Source: Candidatus Colwellia aromaticivorans (GTDB lineage: Bacteria; Pseudomonadota; Gammaproteobacteria; Enterobacterales; Alteromonadaceae). From it: a stretch of 61,788 nucleotides of DNA. The notes below the pieces were generated by a model that had not been told where the DNA came from, did not search any database, and was given only the letters and a program-made list of their open reading frames with translations. The stretch's first letter is position 1. The number at the start of each line of letters is the position of its first letter. Below are positions 10,053 to 17,771 of this stretch, in pieces. Location of the stretch: assembly GCF_003333305.1 (NCBI RefSeq), contig NZ_QOLD01000075.1, forward strand, positions 1 to 61,788, given 5' to 3'. The position numbers were made by a program, and so were the translations under genes.

Positions 10053-11984
10053 CTATAAAATCAACTTGCGTATATCTGACATTACGCCAGCTAAGTGAGC
10101 GGTAAAGCGTGCTGCAAGCGCACCATCAATCACACGATGGTCGTAAGACATTGATAATGGAAGCATTAGTTTAGGAATAAATTCACTACCATTCCATTTT
10201 GGTTTCATTTCAGATTTTGAAACACCTAAAATTGCTACCTCAGGGGCATTTACAATCGGCGTAAATGCTGTGCCACCAATACCACCAAGACTAGAAATAG
10301 TAAAACAGCCACCTTGCATATCTTGTGCTTTTAGTTTGCCATCACGTGCTTTAATGCTTATTTCTAATAATTCACGCGATAACTGATGAATACCTTTCTG
10401 GTCAACATCACGTACCACAGGAACCACTAAACCATTAGGGGTATCAACTGCTACACCAATGTGAATGTATTTTTTCATCACTAAGCTTTCACCGTCTTCA
10501 CTCAAACTTGAGCTAAATACTGGGAATGCACGCAGAGCATCCGCTGCAGCTTTTAAAATAAAGACTAGGGGCGTAATTTTAAAACCAAGTTTCTGCTTCT
10601 CGCACATCACGTTTTGTTCTTTACGAAACGCTTCAACGTTAGTTATATCGGCTTCATCAAACTGAGTAACGTGGGGAATAGTTACCCAGTTACGGTGTAA
10701 AAAGGGTCCAGATATTTTTTGAATACGAGATAATGGTTTTACTTCAATCTCACCAAATTTAGAGAAATCAATTGCTTTGGCACTAACCACTTGCAGACCA
10801 CCTTCACCAGCGGCAACTGAACTACCTGCGTTGGCTTTTGGGCGAGAAAGTTCATATTTCACGTAAGACTGTACATCTTCTTTTAAAATTCGACCTTTAT
10901 TACCCGTGCCTTTGACAAGCGTTAAGTCAACGCCGAATTCACGTGCAATACGACGAATTGAAGGTGAGGTGTAGATGGCGCCTTTACTCACTTTACCCGC
11001 TTGTGGGTGATGCGGTACAGGAGATGACTTTTTACCGGCAGGAGCTGGCGCGGCAGCAGGAGCCTGTGCAGCAACGGGAGCAGGAGCTGCTGAACCGCCA
11101 CCTGACGTTTCAAGTTTAATTACTAGACTACCTTGTTTTACTTTATCGCCAGCATTGATATAAACTTCTTTAACTGTACCAGCATGAGTTGACGGTACAT
11201 CCATTGTTGCTTTATCAGTCTCTAAAGTGATTAAACCATCTTCTTCAGCTATTACATCGCCAACAGCAACAAGTACTTCAATAACATCAACTTCACCATC
11301 TTCGCCAATATCGGGTACTTCAACATCGATGATGGCACTGGCTGCAGGAGCCGCTGTCGTTTGTGGAGCTGCAGGAGCTGGTGCAGAAGAAGCTTCAGCA
11401 ACTGGCGCTGCAACTGCTCCGCCACCTGAGATTTCAAGCATGATAACTAGGCTGCCTTCTTTAACCTTATCACCAGCGTTGATTAAAACCTCTTTGACTG
11501 TACCAGCATGAGTTGACGGTACATCCATGGTTGCTTTATCAGTCTCTAAAGTGATTAAACCATCTTCTTCAGCTATCACATCGCCAACAGCAACAAGTAC
11601 TTCAATAACATCAACTTCACCGTCTTCACCAATATCTGGTACAGCTATTTCTATAATTGAAGCAGCAGACGCAGCCGCTGGTGCAGGAGCAGATACAGGA
11701 GACGGTGCGGCGACCGGTGCAGGCGCTTCTTCTGCAGCTGCAGAGCCGCCAGCACTGATTTCACCAATGACATCACCTTCTTTAATTTTATCGCCCACTG
11801 ACACTGATAAACTGGCTAATGTTCCAGCAAACGGCGCAGGTATATCCATTGAAGCTTTATCAGTTTCAACAGTAACAATACCTTCATCGGCTTCTAATGC
11901 ATCACCAACGGCAACACAAATTTCTATAATTTCAACTTCTTCGCCACCAACATCGGGGACTAAAATATTTTGTATATCTGACAT
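10053..11984 (-). CDS. aceF: Dihydrolipoyllysine acetyltransferase (pyruvate dehydrogenase E2)
   Basis: The 643-residue E2 core of the pyruvate dehydrogenase complex transfers the acetyl group to CoA. Three lipoyl domains are visible by their lipoylated lysines in ETDKASM (Lys43), ETDKATM (Lys150) and ETDKATM (Lys258). They are separated by Ala/Pro linkers and followed by an E3/E1-binding domain (SPSIRRIAREFGVDLTLV, about 340-375) and the catalytic domain ending in YDHRVIDG (His about 616). The start is 18 bp after the aceE stop, so the genes are co-transcribed. Lipoyl domains 2 and 3 are nearly identical in DNA, pointing to recent duplication or gene conversion. Confidence 0.97.
   Translation of the reverse strand: MSDIQNILVPDVGGEEVEIIEICVAVGDALEADEGIVTVETDKASMDIPAPFAGTLASLSVSVGDKIKEGDVIGEISAGGSAAAEEAPAPVAAPSPVSAPAPAAASAASIIEIAVPDIGEDGEVDVIEVLVAVGDVIAEEDGLITLETDKATMDVPSTHAGTVKEVLINAGDKVKEGSLVIMLEISGGGAVAAPVAEASSAPAPAAPQTTAAPAASAIIDVEVPDIGEDGEVDVIEVLVAVGDVIAEEDGLITLETDKATMDVPSTHAGTVKEVYINAGDKVKQGSLVIKLETSGGGSAAPAPVAAQAPAAAPAPAGKKSSPVPHHPQAGKVSKGAIYTSPSIRRIAREFGVDLTLVKGTGNKGRILKEDVQSYVKYELSRPKANAGSSVAAGEGGLQVVSAKAIDFSKFGEIEVKPLSRIQKISGPFLHRNWVTIPHVTQFDEADITNVEAFRKEQNVMCEKQKLGFKITPLVFILKAAADALRAFPVFSSSLSEDGESLVMKKYIHIGVAVDTPNGLVVPVVRDVDQKGIHQLSRELLEISIKARDGKLKAQDMQGGCFTISSLGGIGGTAFTPIVNAPEVAILGVSKSEMKPKWNGSEFIPKLMLPLSMSYDHRVIDGALAARFTAHLAGVMSDIRKLIL
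11104..11660 (-). repeat. Tandem lipoyl-domain duplication inside aceF
   Basis: The DNA for lipoyl domain 3 (about 11104-11330) and domain 2 (about 11425-11655) is almost identical over some 150 bp around the lipoyl-lysine codon. Lipoyl domain 1 is clearly diverged. This is read directly by comparing the two stretches. Confidence 0.85.
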
Positions 11985-12002
11985 AGTAATCTATAGCCTC
12001 TA

Positions 12003-14678
12003 TTAAGCGTAAAGTGGGTTGATTTTCTTGGTATCAATATTGAAACGTTTAATCGCTTCTGTCACAACAGAACGTTCAATATCACCACGGTTAGCTAATT
12101 CGAATAAAGCCGCAACAACAATGTAGTTTTGGTCTACTTCGAAATGTTGACGTAAATTAGCGCGGCTATCACTACGGCCAAATCCGTCGGTACCTAGTAC
12201 ACGGTAATCCGTATCAATAAATGCACGCACTTGTTCGGCATAGTTTTTAATATAATCGGTCGCTGCAATTGCAGGGCCTTTAGCAGGGGTGATTACTTTG
12301 CCAATATAAGATTGTTTCTGTTTGCTTTCAGGGTTAAGCATGTTCCAACGTGTTACATCTTGGCCTTCACGTGCTAATTCATTGAAAGACGTGACAGAAT
12401 AAACATCACTCGAAACGCCATAATCATTTGCCAAAATTAGGGCGGCTTCGCGCACTTGCAATAAAATGGTACCAGAGCCCATTAATTGAACCTTCGCTTT
12501 GGCCTTTTTAGCTGCCACACTTTCTAACTTATAAATACCTTTAATAATTTGTTCTTCAACATCTTTTGTTTCTGGCATTGCTGGATGTTGATAGTTCTCA
12601 TTCATTAGCGTTAAGTAGAAGAAAATATTTTCATTCTCTTCATACATGCGGCGTAAACCTTCACGAATAATAACAGCAACTTCATAACCATAAGTTGGGT
12701 CATAGGTAACACAGTTAGGAATTAAACCTGCTTGAACATGAGAGTGACCATCTTGATGTTGTAAACCTTCACCGTTAAGTGTGGTTCTACCGGCTGTTGC
12801 GCCTAATAAAAACCCTTTCGCTTGGCTATCGCCAGCTGCCCAAGCTAAATCACCAACACGTTGGAAACCAAACATTGAGTAGTAAACGTAGAATGGGATA
12901 GTTGTCGCATTACAAGTTGAGTAAGAGGTGCCAGCAGCAACCCATGACGCCATCGCTCCTAACTCGTTAATACCTTCTTGCAATACTTGACCTTTTTTAT
13001 CTTCACGATAATACGCGACTTGGTCAGCATCTTGAGGAATGTATTTTTGTCCTTCATTAGCATAAATACCCACTTGACGGAATAAACCTTCCATACCAAA
13101 AGTACGCGCTTCATCAGGTATAATTGGCACAATACGTTTACCAATTTTTTTATCTTTTAGTAAGCTATTTAATACACGAACAAAAGTCATGGTTGAAGAA
13201 ACTTGACGCTCACCAGAACCTTTTAAAATAGCATCAAATATCTTCAATGATGGAATTTCTAATGATTCTTCAGCTTGTTCACGACGCGCTGGCATTGAAC
13301 CGCCTAAAGCATCACGGCGCGCTTTCATGTATATATATTCTTCGCTATCTTCTGAGAATTTATAATATGGTAAACCTTCAAGATCAGCGTCAGCCACTGG
13401 AATATTAAAGCGATCACGGAAATGCTTCAGTGAATCGATATCGAGTTTTTTAACGTTATGGGCAATATTTAAACCTTCACCAGCCGCGCCTAAACCAAAA
13501 CCTTTAACTGTTTTAGCTAAAATAACAGTTGGACGGCCTTTGGTTTCCATCGCTCTCTTATAAGCAGCATAAACTTTAACTGGATCATGACCACCACGGT
13601 TTAAGCGATAGATATCTTCATCTGACATGTTGGCAACAAGTGCAGCCGTTTCAGGATATTTATTGAAGAAGTTTTCACGGGTATATTTGCCGCCTTTGGC
13701 TTTACAGTTTTGATATTCACCATCAACGGTCTCTTCCATTAATTGTAATAATTTACCTGACGTATCACGGGCAATAAGCGCATCCCAATAACTTCCCCAG
13801 ATAACTTTAACAACTTCCCAGCCTGCGCCACGGAATGTGCCTTCTAGCTCTTGAATTATTTTTCCATTACCGCGAACAGGGCCGTCTAAACGTTGTAAAT
13901 TACAGTTAACAATAAACGTTAAGTTATCTAAACCTTCACGAGAAGCCAAACCAATAGCACCTAATGATTCAGGCTCATCGGTTTCGCCATCACCCAAGAA
14001 ACAATATACACGTTGTCCTGAACAATCTTTAATGCCGCGATCGGTTAAATATTTAAGGAAACGGGCAGTATAAATAGCTTGAAGTGGACCTAAGCCCATA
14101 GAAACGGTTGGGAACTGCCAAAAATCGCCCATCAAATGAGGATGAGGATAAGATGATAAACCTTCGCCATCACACTCTTGACGGTAGTTGTTCATTTGTT
14201 TTTCAGTTAAACGTCCTTCTAAAAATGCACGAGCATATATACCCGGAGAAATATGACCTTGAGCGAAAATAAAATCGCCACCGTCTTTTTCTGAAGCCGC
14301 TTTAAAAAAGTGATTAAAACCTACATCGTAAAGTAATGCTGAAGAGGCAAAGCTACCAACATGACCACCTAGCTCTAAATTCTTATTAGAAGCTCTTAAT
14401 ACTAAGGCTAATGCATTCCAACGAATAATGGCACGAATGCGATATTCAATGGTTTGATCCGCTGGCATGTGGGGCTCTTGTCCCGGTGAAATAGTGTTTA
14501 CATAGGCAGTTGTTGCCTCAAAAGGTAAATGGGTTCCACCGCGACGGGCACGATCAATTAATGCCTCAAGTATAAAGTGTGCACGCTCTGGACCTTCATT
14601 TTCTAATACTGATTCCATTGATTCTAACCATTCTTGTGTTTCTAATGAATCAATATCAATGTTTGGTAGATCTGACAT
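12003..14678 (-). CDS. aceE: Pyruvate dehydrogenase E1, homodimeric type
   Basis: The 891-residue thiamine-diphosphate enzyme decarboxylates pyruvate and acetylates the lipoyl groups of AceF. The ThDP motif is GDGETDEPESLG with the downstream NCNLQRLDGPVRGNGK segment (about residues 228-270). The GHVGSFASSA region near 100 and the GEGLQHQDGHSH block near 640 are typical of AceE. Length is close to the E. coli enzyme (887). The start has a GGAGAC ribosome-binding site. It lies between pdhR upstream and aceF downstream. The leader between pdhR and aceE contains six copies of an 8-bp repeat. Confidence 0.98.
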   Translation of the reverse strand: MSDLPNIDIDSLETQEWLESMESVLENEGPERAHFILEALIDRARRGGTHLPFEATTAYVNTISPGQEPHMPADQTIEYRIRAIIRWNALALVLRASNKNLELGGHVGSFASSALLYDVGFNHFFKAASEKDGGDFIFAQGHISPGIYARAFLEGRLTEKQMNNYRQECDGEGLSSYPHPHLMGDFWQFPTVSMGLGPLQAIYTARFLKYLTDRGIKDCSGQRVYCFLGDGETDEPESLGAIGLASREGLDNLTFIVNCNLQRLDGPVRGNGKIIQELEGTFRGAGWEVVKVIWGSYWDALIARDTSGKLLQLMEETVDGEYQNCKAKGGKYTRENFFNKYPETAALVANMSDEDIYRLNRGGHDPVKVYAAYKRAMETKGRPTVILAKTVKGFGLGAAGEGLNIAHNVKKLDIDSLKHFRDRFNIPVADADLEGLPYYKFSEDSEEYIYMKARRDALGGSMPARREQAEESLEIPSLKIFDAILKGSGERQVSSTMTFVRVLNSLLKDKKIGKRIVPIIPDEARTFGMEGLFRQVGIYANEGQKYIPQDADQVAYYREDKKGQVLQEGINELGAMASWVAAGTSYSTCNATTIPFYVYYSMFGFQRVGDLAWAAGDSQAKGFLLGATAGRTTLNGEGLQHQDGHSHVQAGLIPNCVTYDPTYGYEVAVIIREGLRRMYEENENIFFYLTLMNENYQHPAMPETKDVEEQIIKGIYKLESVAAKKAKAKVQLMGSGTILLQVREAALILANDYGVSSDVYSVTSFNELAREGQDVTRWNMLNPESKQKQSYIGKVITPAKGPAIAATDYIKNYAEQVRAFIDTDYRVLGTDGFGRSDSRANLRQHFEVDQNYIVVAALFELANRGDIERSVVTEAIKRFNIDTKKINPLYA

Positions 14679-14711
14679 GTTTTGTCTCCAATATTGTTTA
14701 TTACTATTTAA

Positions 14712-14759
14712 TTATTTAGTTATTTAGTTATTTAGTTATTTAGTTATTTAGTTATTTAG
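14712..14759. repeat. Six perfect tandem copies of TTATTTAG between pdhR and aceE
   Basis: The 8-bp unit TTATTTAG is repeated six times without error, with partial copies at both ends (about 14702-14767). It fills nearly the whole 87-bp pdhR-aceE gap and ends 33 bp before the aceE start codon. On the coding strand it reads CTAAATAA, so it carries stop codons in every frame. Such repeats are prone to slipped-strand copy-number change. Confidence 0.95.
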
Positions 14760-14765
14760 TTATTT

Positions 14766-15524
14766 TTATATTCGCCTCATAGATCTCTCCATACGGCTAT
14801 TTTCTTGTGTTAGTTTTAACAGTATTTCTTCTATAAAAGCTAAGTGACGGTGGCTAGCACCCCAGGCTTTTTGTGGTTTTCCGCTAATGATAGCGTCAAG
14901 CAAGTTTGTTCTATAATCTGTTATCTTGCTAAATATCTCAGGACGTTTAGCTAAAACAGTTAAGTTTTGCTCTATGTTGTCTATTATCAGTTCAGCCATA
15001 CTACGTGTGGTTTGTAATATCACTACATTATGCGATGCTGCACATATTGCTAAATGAAACTCATATACGGCTTTTGCTTCTAAGTGAAAGTCATCTTCTA
15101 ATTGGCTATTACCAATATTGTTATGCTTGGCTTGAATTTGTTCAAAATCAGTAGGGGTGCCTCGCATGGCTGCATAATAGGACGCCATGCCTTCAATACC
15201 ATGGCGAAACTCCAATAAATCAAATTGTGATTCATTACTATTTGCCAGTAAATCAAACATAGGATCGGAAAAAGACTTCATTATTTTCTTGCTTACAAAC
15301 GTACCCCCTCCTTGTTTACGCGTGACAAGCCCTTTAGCTTCTAGCTTTTGAATGGCTTCACGTAAAGACGGTCTTGAAACATCAAACTGTTTCGCCAGTT
15401 CACGCTCAGGTAACAACTTTTCACCTGGTTGCAAACTACCCTCAATAATCAACTCTTCTAGTTGAGCTAAAATAATGTCTGACAGCTTTTGTGGAATGAG
15501 CTTTTGTTTTAATAGTTGTGTCAT
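14766..15524 (-). CDS. pdhR: PdhR, GntR-family repressor of the pyruvate dehydrogenase operon
   Basis: The 252-residue regulator has an N-terminal GntR winged helix (residues about 10-78, with PGEKLLPERELAKQFDVSRPSLREAIQKLEAKGLV) and a C-terminal FCD effector domain with the usual Asp/His residues (ELIDNIEQNL, HRHLAFIEEIL). PdhR senses pyruvate and represses its own operon in E. coli. Its place directly before aceE-aceF-lpd is the classical order. Two PdhR-type palindromes, ATTGGTATTACCATT and ATTGGTCTTACCAAT, lie 74 and 218 bp upstream of its start, which supports autoregulation. Confidence 0.95.
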   Translation of the reverse strand: MTQLLKQKLIPQKLSDIILAQLEELIIEGSLQPGEKLLPERELAKQFDVSRPSLREAIQKLEAKGLVTRKQGGGTFVSKKIMKSFSDPMFDLLANSNESQFDLLEFRHGIEGMASYYAAMRGTPTDFEQIQAKHNNIGNSQLEDDFHLEAKAVYEFHLAICAASHNVVILQTTRSMAELIIDNIEQNLTVLAKRPEIFSKITDYRTNLLDAIISGKPQKAWGASHRHLAFIEEILLKLTQENSRMERSMRRI

Positions 15525-15597
15525 TAACGGCTAAACCTTGAATAGTTTTATTTTATATTTTTATAACTTTAAAAGTACCTAACATCTTCCTTGGTAA

Positions 15598-15612
15598 ATT
15601 GGTATTACCATT
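15598..15612 (-). promoter_or_regulatory. PdhR box 1
   Basis: ATTGGTATTACCATT matches the PdhR consensus ATTGGTnnnACCAAT except at one position. It is 74 bp upstream of the pdhR start, a normal operator position. Confidence 0.8.
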
Positions 15613-15741
15613 AGTTTTTATGCCAAAAAAAAGAAAAATTAAATAGGATTTGAATTGTAATATAGTTGAAGGAGGGCATTAAAGCAAGGTTATTTTATAT
15701 ACAAAATAGAGTTAATGCTTGAAACATTTGTTTGAATTTGG

Positions 15742-15756
15742 ATTGGTCTTACCAAT
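15742..15756 (-). promoter_or_regulatory. PdhR box 2
   Basis: ATTGGTCTTACCAAT is a perfect match to the PdhR palindrome. It is 144 bp from box 1 (about 14 helical turns), 218 bp upstream of pdhR and 38 bp after the marR-like gene. DNA looping between the two boxes is possible. Confidence 0.85.
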
Positions 15757-15793
15757 ATCTTAAAGGATTAAAGTAAAGTTATACAGTAAAACA

Positions 15794-16333
15794 TTACTCC
15801 CATTCGTCTTCCAGTTCATTTTCCATGTGCTGTAAATGTCTATCTAGTTTGTTTAATAAATGATGCAACGTTGATAGTTCGTCATGGGTAAAGCAGCTAT
15901 CAATCATGTCACCTGTTTCAATGCGTTTAGGCGTTATTTTATCATAGAGATCAGCACCCGCTTGTGTTAAGTAAATCAATACTTTACGGCGATCTTTTTT
16001 AGAACTAAGGGTGTCAATGAGTTGTTGTTTTTTTAATACCTTTACTGCTCTCGAAATAGTGGCAGCATCAGTTTTTAAAGCCTTGGCAACATTTCCATTA
16101 GTTAAACCACCATAAGCGCCTAAAATAGAAATAACACGCCATTCCCGCTCGCCAATCCTTATTCCTATTTCATTGAGTAATTCAGGTAAATCATAACCCG
16201 CTTGGGACATTTGTGCGGCTAAATAGTACATGCGATAGGGTAGGAATGTTTGCAAATCTAAACTACAATTTACTTTCCCTTGTGGAGATTTTTCTTTTTT
16301 AACGGTACTTGATAAGTTTTCAGGTAAGGTCAT
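15794..16333 (-). CDS. MarR-family transcriptional regulator
   Basis: The 179-residue protein has a MarR winged-helix core: GEREWRVISILGAYGGLTNGNVAKALKTDAATISRAVKVLKKQQLI, then a wing with SSKKDRRKVLIYLTQAG (about residues 60-130). An acidic helical tail closes the protein. It is the last gene after the E1/E2 pair at 16.4-19.9 kb, 80 bp downstream of E2 and on the same strand, so it is likely co-transcribed with and a local regulator of that second 2-oxoacid dehydrogenase. The ligand is unknown. Confidence 0.88.
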   Translation of the reverse strand: MTLPENLSSTVKKEKSPQGKVNCSLDLQTFLPYRMYYLAAQMSQAGYDLPELLNEIGIRIGEREWRVISILGAYGGLTNGNVAKALKTDAATISRAVKVLKKQQLIDTLSSKKDRRKVLIYLTQAGADLYDKITPKRIETGDMIDSCFTHDELSTLHHLLNKLDRHLQHMENELEDEWE

Positions 16334-16413
16334 GATAAATTATCCAGTGGGGTGGGGAGTCAAAGTGTTTTTTATTTAACATAGAAGATTCTACTCTGAC
16401 CCCTGTTAAATTA

Positions 16414-17751
16414 CTACTGTCCCCAGTGTTCAATAACATCAACAAATTTAGCTAAAAACATATTTGTTTGGTGGGCATCAAGTGCACGATGGTCAATACT
16501 TAATGAGACATAACATTTCGGTTTAATGACCATAGTATCTACACCTGAAATTTCTTCTACTGAGACTCGCTTTTCTAACTTCCCTATGCCAAGTATTGCC
16601 ACTTCAGGTTGATTAATAATAATCGGCGTAGCAAATAAACTACCACTAACGCCATGATTAGAAATAGTAAAAGTGCCATTTTTCATATCACTTGGGACTA
16701 TGTTGCCACTGCGCGCTTTTTCAGTTTGTATACTGAGTGCTTGAGCAATAGAAAATAAGTTCATCGATTGAACTTGTTGAACAACAGGAACTACTAAGCC
16801 TTTATCACCTAAAGCCGTACCAACGCCTATATTAATATCACTAAATAGCTCTAACGCATCTTCATGAAAGCGAGCGTTTACTTGTGGAACTTCTTTTACC
16901 GCTTTAACAATTGCCGCTAAAAAATAAGCAGTAAAGGTTAATTTAACACCTAATTCAGCATATTCAGTTTTATGCCATTTTCTATGCTCAATAATATTAC
17001 TCATATCCATTTCAAAAACACTAGTGACATGAGGTGATGTTTCTAACAAGCTTTTAACCATATGATTAGCAATTGCTTTACGCATATTGGTATGCTTAAC
17101 CATAGTACCTTTGAGTGGTCTAGCGACGGGAGCATGAATAAAGGTTGGTGTATTTGTCACTATAGCGGAATTAGAGTTGGGCGTATCATGGATGTAAGAA
17201 CGAACGTCATTTCTAGTGATCCTACCATGGTGACCTGTGCCAGTAATAAGGTTTGGATTTATGTGGTTACTTTTTAGTAAACGACGTGCGGCAGGACCAA
17301 GCAAATATTGTTCGCTATCATCTATAATAAAGTCGGCTTTAATATTCAATTGCTCGCTTGAAAGGTTATCCGAGCTTACTTTACTATTCTGTTCATCGCT
17401 GTTTGTCTCATCGTTGTTTGTCTTTTGGTTCACTGCTTCGTTATTTTCGGCTTGATTAGCTTCTTTTGTATCAGCAACAGTTGAGGTTATAACTTTTGCT
17501 GCTTTTGTAAATTCGGTATCTAATTGCCCTAATACTGTATCAACAGCAATTTCTTCGCCTTCACCAAAGATAATAGTAGATAAAACACCCGTGTTAGGCG
17601 CACAAATTTCCATCGAAACCTTATCGGTTTCTAATTCTATAAGCGGGTCACCTACTTTAACTTCTTCTCCAATAGCAACTAACCACTTTGATAACGTAGC
17701 CGAAGTACCTTCTAACTGGGCAGCAGGTAAGATAATATCAATTGTACTCAT
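16414..17751 (-). CDS. Dihydrolipoamide acyltransferase (E2) of a second 2-oxoacid dehydrogenase
   Basis: The 445-residue E2 has one lipoyl domain (ETDKVSM, Lys44), a long Asn/Glu/Ser-rich linker (about 85-140), a subunit-binding domain (LGPAARRLLKSNHINPNLI, then GTGHHGRITRNDVRSYI, about 150-190) and a catalytic acyltransferase domain. The active-site block reads SIDHRALDAH (His about 421), where the usual motif is DHRxxDG, so Gly is replaced by Ala. It lies 20 bp after the fused E1 gene. Together they should oxidise a branched-chain 2-oxoacid or a related substrate such as acetoin or pyruvate. The substrate cannot be settled by eye. Confidence 0.88.
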   Translation of the reverse strand: MSTIDIILPAAQLEGTSATLSKWLVAIGEEVKVGDPLIELETDKVSMEICAPNTGVLSTIIFGEGEEIAVDTVLGQLDTEFTKAAKVITSTVADTKEANQAENNEAVNQKTNNDETNSDEQNSKVSSDNLSSEQLNIKADFIIDDSEQYLLGPAARRLLKSNHINPNLITGTGHHGRITRNDVRSYIHDTPNSNSAIVTNTPTFIHAPVARPLKGTMVKHTNMRKAIANHMVKSLLETSPHVTSVFEMDMSNIIEHRKWHKTEYAELGVKLTFTAYFLAAIVKAVKEVPQVNARFHEDALELFSDINIGVGTALGDKGLVVPVVQQVQSMNLFSIAQALSIQTEKARSGNIVPSDMKNGTFTISNHGVSGSLFATPIIINQPEVAILGIGKLEKRVSVEEISGVDTMVIKPKCYVSLSIDHRALDAHQTNMFLAKFVDVIEHWGQ

Positions 17752-17771
17752 GTTTTTTACTCGCTATTTAG

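Noticed and set aside
11227..12006. Long plus-strand frames rich in Ser, Thr and Ala opposite aceF
   Set aside because: They are antisense readings of lipoyl-domain and Ala/Pro linker codons; no ribosome-binding site or family match.
14712..14759. CRISPR-like reading of the repeat array
   Set aside because: The 8-bp units are directly joined with no spacers, so it is a simple tandem repeat.
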